From Actinomycetota bacterium (GTDB taxonomy: Bacteria; Actinomycetota; Thermoleophilia; Gaiellales; Gaiellaceae): a stretch of DNA of 20,598 bases. Positions 14,493 through 20,598 of the stretch are shown here, piece after piece (the stretch's first letter is position 1; every line of letters starts with the position of its first letter). The position numbers were made by a program, and so were the translations under genes. The notes below the pieces were generated by a model. That model worked only from the letters and a program-made list of their open reading frames with translations, had not been told where the DNA came from and made no database searches. Location of the stretch: contig VAXK01000290.1 of assembly GCA_005885565.1 (NCBI GenBank), positions 1 through 20,598 on the forward strand. Reading direction: 5' to 3'.

Positions 14493-15875
14493 CGGCTCGC
14501 GTCGCGGGTGCGGCAGGCGGCGGTAGATCGGGACCCCGGCGACCGCGGCGACCATCCGGTACTCGCGGCGCAGGATCCGCATCGTCGTGAGCGAGGAGGG
14601 GTCGATCGCCGTCGGCGCCTGCGCCGCCACCACGAGCGCCGGCTTTCGCTGCGCGAGCATCTTCTCGGCCGCCGGAAGCGCGCCCGGGATCGCCTGGACG
14701 TTCCGGTACCAGAGGTACGGGAACGCGGGCGGCCGGTCGGCGAGGTAGTAGACGTCGGCCGCCGCCCAGACGACGAAGATCTGCTCGTGCGGCCGCGTGT
14801 GCCGCTTGACGTACGCGGACACCGCCTTGTCGGACTGGAGGTGGGGGTCGCGGGGCCAGATCGCCTCCGCCTGGGCCACGCCGTTCACGAACCAGAGCGG
14901 CGCCGCGAAGGCGAGCGCGGCCGCCGCCGCCGCCGCGCATGCGCCCCAGGCGATCTGCCGCCGCGCCTCGACGAGCTCGGAGACGGCGACGCCGCCCAGG
15001 ATCGCGAGCGGCGGCACGAGCTGGAGGTAGTAGTGCGCGTGGAAGTTCCCGCCGGCGATGACGCCCACGACCGCGGCGCCGAGCCAGAGCCGAACCAGCC
15101 GCGGCGCGCGCCACCAGCCGAGGACGGCGAGCGCGGCGAGCGGCGCCAGCGCCTTCCCCGCGGCCGGAAGCGACGCAGTGAGCAGGTGCCAGCGATGGAT
15201 CGGGGAGCCGGTGAAGATCGAGTCGGCGTCGCCGCGGTAGGCGACCACGGCGTACCACCACTCGCCGACCCGCGCCGCGCTCGCGGCGCCGTACGCGATC
15301 GGCGCGGCCGCGCCGGCCAGGAGGAGCGCGACCGGTCGCCACGCGCGGCGCCGCTCCTCCAGGACGAGGAGCGCGATCGCCGCCAGGCCCGCGTCGAAGG
15401 CCGACTGCCGGATCATCAGCGCGCACCCGGTCAGGAGGCCCGCGACGAGGAGCCACCAAGCGCGCCGGCTGCGCCGGTACGCGCAGAAGGCGACGAGCGA
15501 CAGGAGCGCCGGCACCGAGCTCAGGAGCTCGCCCGAGAGCGTGAACGACTCGATGAACGGCGAGGAGCCTGCGGTTGCAACTAGCAGGCCCGCGGACAAT
15601 GCGGTTATCCTCCCGCCCAGCCGAAGGGCGAGCAGCATCGTTGCCAGCAGGGTCACGGCAGCAAAGGCGGCCGCCGCCGCCCGTAGTCCCTCAGTTGAGC
15701 CCAACCCGAGATCGGAGATCCCGCGATAGATCAACATGAGGCCTTGCGGGCGGTCGACCCAGGCGCCGCGGTAGAGGGTGTTGGAGCGCTCCCACAGCCG
15801 GGCCACCTCGGCGTACCCCCCTTCGTCCGACGTGAGCGGCGCGTTCAGGAATGGGAGCCGGACCGCGACGGCCAA
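14469..15875 (-). CDS. GT39-type membrane glycosyltransferase (PMT/ArnT-like), 5' end uncertain
   Basis: A polytopic membrane protein of about 468 residues or slightly more. The signature is LTSDEGGYAEVARLW near the N-terminus, where the acidic DE pair on the first extracytoplasmic loop is the catalytic feature of GT-C enzymes such as ArnT and PMT. Some ten hydrophobic segments follow, for example ALLSLVAFCAY and LWLGAAVVGVIAGG, then a soluble C-terminal domain (YVKRHTRPHEQIFVVW...). Such enzymes transfer sugars from polyprenyl phosphates outside the membrane. TTG 15875 is the only start in frame, but it would cut TM1 short. Membrane-like coding (RWAPALGALAAVGLAVAV) continues to about 15926 with no start codon, so the true 5' end appears to be missing. 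Confidence 0.82.
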   Translation of the reverse strand: MAVAVRLPFLNAPLTSDEGGYAEVARLWERSNTLYRGAWVDRPQGLMLIYRGISDLGLGSTEGLRAAAAAFAAVTLLATMLLALRLGGRITALSAGLLVATAGSSPFIESFTLSGELLSSVPALLSLVAFCAYRRSRRAWWLLVAGLLTGCALMIRQSAFDAGLAAIALLVLEERRRAWRPVALLLAGAAAPIAYGAASAARVGEWWYAVVAYRGDADSIFTGSPIHRWHLLTASLPAAGKALAPLAALAVLGWWRAPRLVRLWLGAAVVGVIAGGNFHAHYYLQLVPPLAILGGVAVSELVEARRQIAWGACAAAAAAALAFAAPLWFVNGVAQAEAIWPRDPHLQSDKAVSAYVKRHTRPHEQIFVVWAAADVYYLADRPPAFPYLWYRNVQAIPGALPAAEKMLAQRKPALVVAAQAPTAIDPSSLTTMRILRREYRMVAAVAGVPIYRRLPHPRREPLPGPVWP

Positions 15876-15923
15876 GCCGACGGCGGCGAGCGCGCCGAGC
15901 GCTGGGGCCCACCGCGCCCCGAT

Positions 15924-16808
15924 CTCGGCCGCCGGAAGGCGATCGCGGCGGGAGCGTCGCTCGCGCTCGCGCTCGCCGGCGCGGTCGCGCTCTTCGGCCT
16001 GGGCCTGACGCCGGACCGCTACCTCGTCGTGCTGCTCGTGCCGGCGCTCGTCCTGCGGCGGGCGAGAAGGTTTCTGCTCGATTTCGTCCCCTTCGCCGTC
16101 TTGATCGTCCTGTACGCGGAGTCTCGCGGAATTGCGCACCTCGTGCATGCACATCCCTTCTACCGCCCGCAACTCGACGCCGAACGTTTCCTCTTCGGCG
16201 GGCACGTGCCGTCGGTCATCCTCCAGCACTGGCTGTGGTCCGGCTCGGCCCGCTGGTACGACCACGGGATCGTCGAGGTGACGAAGCTGCACTTCATCGT
16301 GCCGCCGCTCCTCGCCTTCGTCCTCTGGATGAAGCGCCGGGCGCTCTTCTACCGGTTCGCCGCGTCGATGCTCGTCCTCTCCTACGCCGGCGCGATCACG
16401 TTCCTGATCTTCCCCTCCGCGCCGCCGTGGGCCGCCGCGCAGAGCGGCATGATCGACCCGATCAGCAAGCTGCCGATCCCGCACGGCGCCGCCGCCGCGT
16501 CGTCCCTCCCCTCGACGATGAGCTCGTTCTCGATCACGCGGGTGGTCGCGAAGAACCCCTACGCGGCCGTCCCGTCGCTGCACGGCGGCTACGCGTTCCT
16601 CGTCTTCCTCTTCGTCGCGATGCTGATCTGGAAGACCCGCTGGCGCTGGCTCATCCCCGTCCTCGCGATCTACCCGGCCGTCCAGTGCTTCGCCGTCGTC
16701 TACACCGCGAACCACTACGTCGTCGACCTGCTGATCGGCTTCGTCTACGCGACCGCTTCGATCTTCGGCGTGCGCTGGTTCTGGCGTCGCCGCGGCTGGC
16801 CCGAGTGA
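15924..16808 (+). CDS. PAP2-family membrane phosphatase/transferase (Aur1-like), start not identifiable
   Basis: Coding runs from about 15924 to TGA 16806-16808, roughly 294 residues. It contains several hydrophobic helices (AAGASLALALAGAVALFGLGL, YLVVLLVPALVL, FVPFAVLIVLYAES, PLLAFVLWM). The PAP2 catalytic pair is VPSLHGGYAF (with the conserved His) and YTANHYVVDLLIG (His and Asp). The layout resembles Aur1/inositol-phosphoceramide-synthase-like PAP2 proteins, which act on lipid phosphates or transfer phospho-head groups. The C-terminus is basic (RRRGWPE). No ATG, GTG or TTG exists near the expected start. TTG 15744 would add about 60 residues that are antisense to the GT39 gene, and GTG 16029 would remove TM1. 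The gene therefore seems to have lost its 5' end together with that of GT39. Confidence 0.8.
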   Translation, partial: LGRRKAIAAGASLALALAGAVALFGLGLTPDRYLVVLLVPALVLRRARRFLLDFVPFAVLIVLYAESRGIAHLVHAHPFYRPQLDAERFLFGGHVPSVILQHWLWSGSARWYDHGIVEVTKLHFIVPPLLAFVLWMKRRALFYRFAASMLVLSYAGAITFLIFPSAPPWAAAQSGMIDPISKLPIPHGAAAASSLPSTMSSFSITRVVAKNPYAAVPSLHGGYAFLVFLFVAMLIWKTRWRWLIPVLAIYPAVQCFAVVYTANHYVVDLLIGFVYATASIFGVRWFWRRRGWPE

Positions 16809-16858
16809 GGCACCGCTTGCGGTGCCGGTATCAGATGCGCCGGCTTGGCCGGCGCATC
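16809..16858 (+). terminator. Two tandem hairpins after the PAP2 gene
   Basis: Immediately after the TGA, GGCACCG (16809-16815) pairs perfectly with 16820-16826 around the loop CTTG. A second hairpin, GATGCGCCGG (16834-16843) with 16849-16858, has the loop CTTGG. Neither has a U-tract, so this would be a non-canonical terminator or an mRNA-stabilising element. Confidence 0.5.
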
Positions 16859-16925
16859 GTCTGAAACGACCGGTCGACACTTTTGGGCTCCCACCAGTGG
16901 CATGAAGGTCGGGCACAATTGCGGC

Positions 16926-17591
16926 GTGAAGAGAGGGGTCTTCGTCGTCACGCTGCTCGCCGTGCTGGTCGCGGCTCCCGCGCAGGCCGCGTACCGGCTG
17001 AAACCGGCGGAGCGGCGAGCGATCGACGCGACGCTCGACCGCTTCGTCACCTCCGCCGTCCAGCGCCGCGACCTCGCCGCCTCCTACGACCTCGTGACCC
17101 CGGCCATGCGCACGGGAATCAGCCGCCGTGCCTGGGCGCACGGGAAGACGAACGTCATGGCCTACCCGGCCCGCGGGACCCGCTTCCACGGCTGGACGCT
17201 CGACCTCGCGCAGCGCGGGTACGTCATGGTCGACCTCCTGCTCCAGCCCCGCCGTCACGCACACCAGGGGCCGATGATCTTCACCCTCGAGCTGAAGCGG
17301 GTGCACGGCCGGTGGCTCGTCGCGTCGTTCGTCCCGAGCGCGAGCTTCGCCGGAGCCGAGCGGACGGGGAGCATGAAGGCCTTCGCCGACTACGGCCCGC
17401 TCGCGTCGACGAACGCGAAGCCGCGGCACGTGAACCGTCTCCTGCTGATCGTCCCGGCGATCGTCCTGCTCCTGATCGTCGCCCTGCCTGCGACGATCGT
17501 GCTGCGCAGCTGGCGCCGCAACCGGCGGGCCGAGCGCGCCTTCGGCAAGCCGCTTCCGCGCAGCCTCCCGCCTTTTCCGCCGCGGTCCTGA
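16926..17591 (+). CDS. Secreted, membrane-anchored protein of unknown function
   Basis: 221 residues from GTG 16926; ATG 16902 would add eight residues before the signal peptide. Residues 1-21 form a clear signal peptide (MKRGVFVV...AAPAQA). Residues 22-170 form an extracytoplasmic domain containing RFVTSAVQRRDLAASYDLVTP and a basic segment, with the general look of NTF2-like or lumazine-type small folds common in actinobacteria. One membrane helix (172-193, LLLIVPAIVLLLIVALPATI) is followed by a very basic cytoplasmic tail ending PPFPPRS. No enzyme motif is seen. A -10-like CACAAT ends 6 nt before the GTG, so the mRNA may be leaderless. It is joined to the GNAT gene by a CTGA overlap. The fold guess is weak. 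Confidence 0.7.
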   Translation: MKRGVFVVTLLAVLVAAPAQAAYRLKPAERRAIDATLDRFVTSAVQRRDLAASYDLVTPAMRTGISRRAWAHGKTNVMAYPARGTRFHGWTLDLAQRGYVMVDLLLQPRRHAHQGPMIFTLELKRVHGRWLVASFVPSASFAGAERTGSMKAFADYGPLASTNAKPRHVNRLLLIVPAIVLLLIVALPATIVLRSWRRNRRAERAFGKPLPRSLPPFPPRS

Positions 17592-18097
17592 TCCCGCTCG
17601 AGGTCCGAACCGAGCGCCTCCTCCTGCGCCAGTGGCGGCCCGAGGACGTCGAGTCGCTCGCCGAGATCTACCGCCAGCCCGGCTACCTCGAGCACATGCC
17701 GCCGCACGACCTCGACGCGATCCGCGCCCAGGTCGAGCGCTTTCGTCGCGGCTGGGCCGAGGACGGCGTGAGCCAGTGGGCGGCGGTCGACCCCGAGTCG
17801 GAGCGGCTCGTCGGCCGCCTGGGGATGATGCGCCACCACGACTGGCCGGTCGAGCCCTCGCCGGTCGAGGTCGGGTGGGTGCTGGACGAGCGCTGGTGGG
17901 GCCGCGGCCTCGCGACCGAGGCCGGCCGGATCTCGACGGAGCTCTGGCGCGAGCACCTCCCGGACGAGCGCCTGATCTCGATCACCGTGCCGGAGAACCG
18001 CCGCTCGCGCGCCGTGATGGAGCGCCTCGGCCTCACGTACCGCGGCACCGCCCACTGGCACGGCTACGACGTGATCTGGTACGCGATAGATCGCTAG
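17588..18097 (+). CDS. GNAT acetyltransferase (RimJ/RimL-like)
   Basis: 169 residues starting at CTG 17588, which forms CTGA with the stop of the preceding gene; no ATG, GTG or TTG is available nearby. The N-terminus fits the family exactly from the second codon (IPLEVRTERLLLRQWRPEDV). Motif A, the acetyl-CoA pyrophosphate loop, is ERWWGRGLATEA at 101-112. The family-typical VPENRRSRAVMERLGL follows at 134-149, then the closing strand YRGTAHWHGYDVIWYAI. RimJ/RimL-type members acetylate protein N-termini, amino groups of small molecules or antibiotics; the substrate here is unknown. The TAG stop shares the palindrome CTAG with the stop of mreB on the other strand. Confidence 0.88.
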   Translation: MIPLEVRTERLLLRQWRPEDVESLAEIYRQPGYLEHMPPHDLDAIRAQVERFRRGWAEDGVSQWAAVDPESERLVGRLGMMRHHDWPVEPSPVEVGWVLDERWWGRGLATEAGRISTELWREHLPDERLISITVPENRRSRAVMERLGLTYRGTAHWHGYDVIWYAIDR

Positions 18098-19128
18098 CGA
18101 CCCGTCTTCCGCACGCGCTCGAGCACCGAGACCTCGTCGAGGCTCTGGCCCGCGCCGAGCGCGACGCACGTCAGCGGCGACTCGGCGACCGAGACGGCGA
18201 GGTGCGTCTCCCGCGCGATCCGCTCGTCGATCCCGCGCAGGAGCGCGCCGCCGCCGACGAGCACGACACCGCGGACGCCGAGGTCGGCGGCGAGCTCGGG
18301 CGGCGTCCGCTCGAGCATGTTCACGAGCGCCTCGACGACCTGGGCGACCGGCCGCGCGATCGCCCCCCGGATCTCCCTCGCGTTCAGGGACAGCCGTCGT
18401 AGCAGGCCCGTCGTGAGGTCGCGCCCGGCGACCTCGGTCGTGCGGTCGATCTCGTCGTCCATCGGCCAGGCCGAGCCGATGTCGAGCTTCACGCGCTCGG
18501 CCTGCTGCTGGCCGATCAGGAGCTTGTGCGTCTGCTGGACGTGGCGGACGATGGCGTCGTCGAGCTCGTAGCCGCCGACGCGCAGCGACTCGGACACGGC
18601 CATTCCGCCCAGGGCGATGACGGCCATCTCGCTCGTCCCGCCGCCGATGTCGACGATCAGGTTCCCGTAGGCCTCCGAGACGGGCAGGCCGGCGCCGATC
18701 GCTCCGGCCATTGGCTCCTCGATCAGGTACGCGCGCCGCGCGCCGGCCCCGAGCGTCGCCTCCTCGACCGCCCGCCGTTCGACCTCCGTGATCCCGCTCG
18801 GGACGCAGACGATCACGCGCGGCGCCGAGCGCCGGTCGGCCGCCTTGCGGATGAAGTAGCGGAGCATCTCCTCCGTGATCTCGAAGTCGGCGATCACCCC
18901 GTGCCGCAGCGGCCGCGTCGCGCGGATCGAGGCCGGCGTGCGACCGATCATCCGCCGCGCGCTCTCGCCGATCGCCTGCACCGTGCCCATCTCCTCGTCG
19001 ATCGCGACCACGGAGGGCTCGAAGACGACGATCCCCTCGCCGCGCTTGTAGACGACCGTGTTCGCGGTCCCGAGATCGACGGCGAGGTCGTGCCGGCCGC
19101 CGAGGGGATTGCGGAGCCTTGGGAGCAC
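18094..19128 (-). CDS. mreB: MreB rod-shape-determining actin homologue
   Basis: 344 residues from GTG 19128. Actin-fold motifs are all present: phosphate 1 DLGTANT (18-24), connect-1 VCVPSGITEVERRA, LIEEPMAGAIGAGLPV, phosphate 2 DIGGGTSEMAV, adenosine loop LVGGGALLRGIDERI, and a normal C-terminus. MreB polymerises under the membrane and positions the lateral wall machine that includes PBP2, whose gene is in this window. The N-terminus (MLPRLRNPLGGRHD) is basic. The gene stands alone; mreC and mreD do not follow it, and the convergent GNAT gene shares its stop bases. The divergent P450 start is only 24 bp away. TAACGT ends 6 nt before the GTG and could be a -10 of a leaderless transcript, though I see no good -35. 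Confidence 0.93.
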   Translation of the reverse strand: MLPRLRNPLGGRHDLAVDLGTANTVVYKRGEGIVVFEPSVVAIDEEMGTVQAIGESARRMIGRTPASIRATRPLRHGVIADFEITEEMLRYFIRKAADRRSAPRVIVCVPSGITEVERRAVEEATLGAGARRAYLIEEPMAGAIGAGLPVSEAYGNLIVDIGGGTSEMAVIALGGMAVSESLRVGGYELDDAIVRHVQQTHKLLIGQQQAERVKLDIGSAWPMDDEIDRTTEVAGRDLTTGLLRRLSLNAREIRGAIARPVAQVVEALVNMLERTPPELAADLGVRGVVLVGGGALLRGIDERIARETHLAVSVAESPLTCVALGAGQSLDEVSVLERVRKTGR

Positions 19129-19152
19129 CTTTGGACGTTAGCCTCCCCTCCG

Positions 19153-20295
19153 GTGGTCCGGTCCCTCTTCAGTGCGCGTTCGTTCTTCCGCGACCCGGTC
19201 GGCTACGTGAGCGCGCACGGTGAGGACGGCGCCCCTCTGCGCCTCGCGGCCGGGCCGAGCCGCTTCGTCCTCGTGCGCGATCCGCAGGCGGTGTGGCGCG
19301 TCCTCGTCACCGACGCGGACTCGTTCAGACCGGGGAAGTGGAAGCGCCGGGCCCGCCGCTTCGTCGGCAACACCCTGAACACGCTCGACGGCGAGCAGCA
19401 CCGGCGCCGACGCCTGCTGCTCCAGCCGAGCCTCGACCGGCGGCGGATCGCCCGCTTCACACCGTCGATTGCCGCGCGGGTCGAGGAGGCGCAGCGCGGC
19501 TGGCGCGACGGCGCTCGCCTTCGGCTGCGCGACGAGCTCGACCGGCTGTCGCTCGCCGTCGCGGGAGAGGTGCTGCTTTCGGCCGAGCTGGATCCGGGGC
19601 TCGCGACGTCGCTCGCCGTGGTCATGGCCGGCGTGCCGTGCTTCACGCCGCCGCTCCCGGGAACGCGTGCTGCGCGGGCTCTGGCGCGGGTCGAGAGCTC
19701 CGTCACCGGGCTCGTAGGCGCAGGCGGGTCGGACGACGATCTGCTCTCCGCGCTGCTGCGTGGCGGCCTGCCCGAGCGAACCGCGCGCGGGGAGGTGATC
19801 GCGTTCCTCCTCGCCGCGGTCGACGAGCCGCCGAGCGGGCTCGAGGCGGCGTGGTACCTCCTGGGCCGGAGCCCTGGCGCCCGCGAGCGGCTCGAGGCCG
19901 AGCTCGACGAGGGCAGGCGCGACTACCTCGAAGCGGTGCTCCGGGAGACGCTCCGACTCTTCCCGCCCGCGCGGCACATCGACCGCTGCCCCGTGGGGAA
20001 CGGCCGCACCAACGTCGTCGTCAGCCCGCTCGTCACGCACCACGACCCGCGGCTCTACGAGCGTCCGTCGGAGTTCGTCGCGGAGCGATGGCTGCGGCGT
20101 GACGAGCGCCCTCGCGGCGCATACCTGCCCTTCGGCGCAGGCGCGCACGCCTGCATCGGCGAGCCGCTCGCGCGGGCGATCATGACCGAGACGCTCGGCG
20201 GGATCGCGCGGCGCTGGCGCCTCCATGTCGACCCGGACGCGCCCGTCCCCGGCTCACGCGCGCCGCGTCTCGAGGTGACCCTGGAGCGCCGATGA
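19153..20295 (+). CDS. Cytochrome P450
   Basis: 380 residues from GTG 19153. The heme-binding loop is FGAGAHACIGEPLA, with the thiolate Cys 334. The K-helix ExxR is Glu 265-Arg 268 (ETLRL), the C-helix is EQHRRRR at 81-87, and the meander is PSEFVAERWL. The I-helix reads AAVDEPPSG at 221-229, where most P450s have AGxET/DT; Pro replaces the Thr that assists oxygen activation. The protein is shorter than usual (about 400-450), and the stretch after DRCPV (279-290) looks about ten residues short of the usual GGYxIPAGT segment. It is soluble, with no N-terminal anchor. The substrate is unknown. It is coupled to the next gene by ATGA. Its start is 24 bp from that of mreB and lacks a ribosome site. 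Confidence 0.9.
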   Translation: MVRSLFSARSFFRDPVGYVSAHGEDGAPLRLAAGPSRFVLVRDPQAVWRVLVTDADSFRPGKWKRRARRFVGNTLNTLDGEQHRRRRLLLQPSLDRRRIARFTPSIAARVEEAQRGWRDGARLRLRDELDRLSLAVAGEVLLSAELDPGLATSLAVVMAGVPCFTPPLPGTRAARALARVESSVTGLVGAGGSDDDLLSALLRGGLPERTARGEVIAFLLAAVDEPPSGLEAAWYLLGRSPGARERLEAELDEGRRDYLEAVLRETLRLFPPARHIDRCPVGNGRTNVVVSPLVTHHDPRLYERPSEFVAERWLRRDERPRGAYLPFGAGAHACIGEPLARAIMTETLGGIARRWRLHVDPDAPVPGSRAPRLEVTLERR

Positions 20296-20598
20296 GCGAC
20301 CTCGACGTCATCGACGCCGTCCTCTACGGCGACGTCTTCGACTGCGCGGTCACGCTCGACGAGGCGTGGCGCTATGCGCGCGTCGCGATCGCCCGGGACG
20401 AGCTCGCGCGGCAGCTGCACGACGACCCGCTCGTGGTGGGAGGCGGCGGCCTCTACTGCCTCGCCGGCCGCGAGGAGCTCCTCAAGCGCCGTCCGGAGCG
20501 GATGCGGAACGCGGCCCGCCTCGAGCGCCGAGCCCGCCGCGTCGCGCGCGTGCTCCGGCACCTCCCGTTCGTGCGCGGCCTTGCGCTGACGGGCTCCG
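20292..20598 (+). CDS. Nucleotidyltransferase-like protein, 3' part outside window
   Basis: ATG 20292 overlaps the P450 stop as ATGA. 102 residues are visible. The N-terminal about 65 residues (MSDLDVIDAVLYGDVFDCAV ... GLYCLAGREE) look like a winged-helix domain. After an Arg-rich helix comes LPFVRGLALTGS at 91-102. This is the start of the GS motif of minimal nucleotidyltransferases, where a DxD pair should follow beyond the window edge. The family is suggested by this motif and the general layout; the catalytic residues cannot be seen. Coupling to the P450 suggests shared expression, possibly in a small metabolic cluster. Confidence 0.65.
   Translation, partial: MSDLDVIDAVLYGDVFDCAVTLDEAWRYARVAIARDELARQLHDDPLVVGGGGLYCLAGREELLKRRPERMRNAARLERRARRVARVLRHLPFVRGLALTGS

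Noticed and set aside
11815..15459. A 1373-residue minus-strand open frame running across PBP2 and GT39
   Set aside because: Only the last 150 or so residues look like a protein; the rest is antisense to PBP2 and HAD.
15744..15923. TTG 15744 as the PAP2 start
   Set aside because: The added 60 residues have no membrane or family character and are fully antisense to conserved GT39 residues.

Overview
The window is a high-G+C bacterial chromosome segment. Sampled 60-base lines read about 70-72% G+C in the core genes. GTG, TTG and apparently CTG starts are common, and coding is dense with many 1-4 nt gene overlaps. The gene set (CGNR zinc-finger regulator, FtsX-type ABC exporter, M29 aminopeptidase, GAF/HD-GYP protein, MreB and PBP2 in a rod-type elongasome, P450) fits Actinomycetota. 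My best guess is a Thermoleophilia-like lineage, possibly from a metagenome. The class assignment is inference from memory.

Layout. Bases 1-1173 hold the 3' part of a GAF/HD-GYP signalling protein. A broken M29 aminopeptidase follows (1192-2324). Bases 2325-3600 form a lower-G+C pocket (58-62% in sampled lines). It carries a DUF3467 gene, an overlapping small basic ORF, a 47-bp second copy of the aminopeptidase 3' end, a frameshifted small gene, a candidate structured RNA and a strong intrinsic terminator. From 11814 down to 3754 everything is on the minus strand. First comes an envelope-acetylation operon: an uncharacterised protein, an MBOAT O-acyltransferase and an SGNH/AlgJ-like partner. 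Then comes an exporter operon: CGNR regulator, 1026-aa FtsX permease and a tandem-NBD ATPase, with ATGA/GTGA overlaps and a promoter sitting inside a 9-bp inverted repeat. From 11929 rightward are PBP2 with a HAD phosphatase, a convergent GT39-type membrane glycosyltransferase, a divergent PAP2-family membrane protein, a secreted/anchored protein coupled to a GNAT acetyltransferase, convergent mreB, and a divergent P450 coupled to a nucleotidyltransferase-like gene that runs off the right edge.

Themes. Much of the window serves the cell envelope: PBP2, MreB, MBOAT/SGNH, GT39, PAP2 and the FtsX exporter. Two observations cut across it. First, at least four loci look as if a short internal segment is missing: the aminopeptidase, the 2989-3193 gene, the HAD phosphatase, and the shared 5' ends of GT39/PAP2. 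This is either real decay or systematic sequence/assembly loss. Second, two genes have CTG as the only plausible start, each in a CTGA stop/start overlap. The best candidates for undescribed biology are the 2325-3600 pocket, with its RNA candidate, and the operator-controlled CGNR-FtsX-NBD operon.
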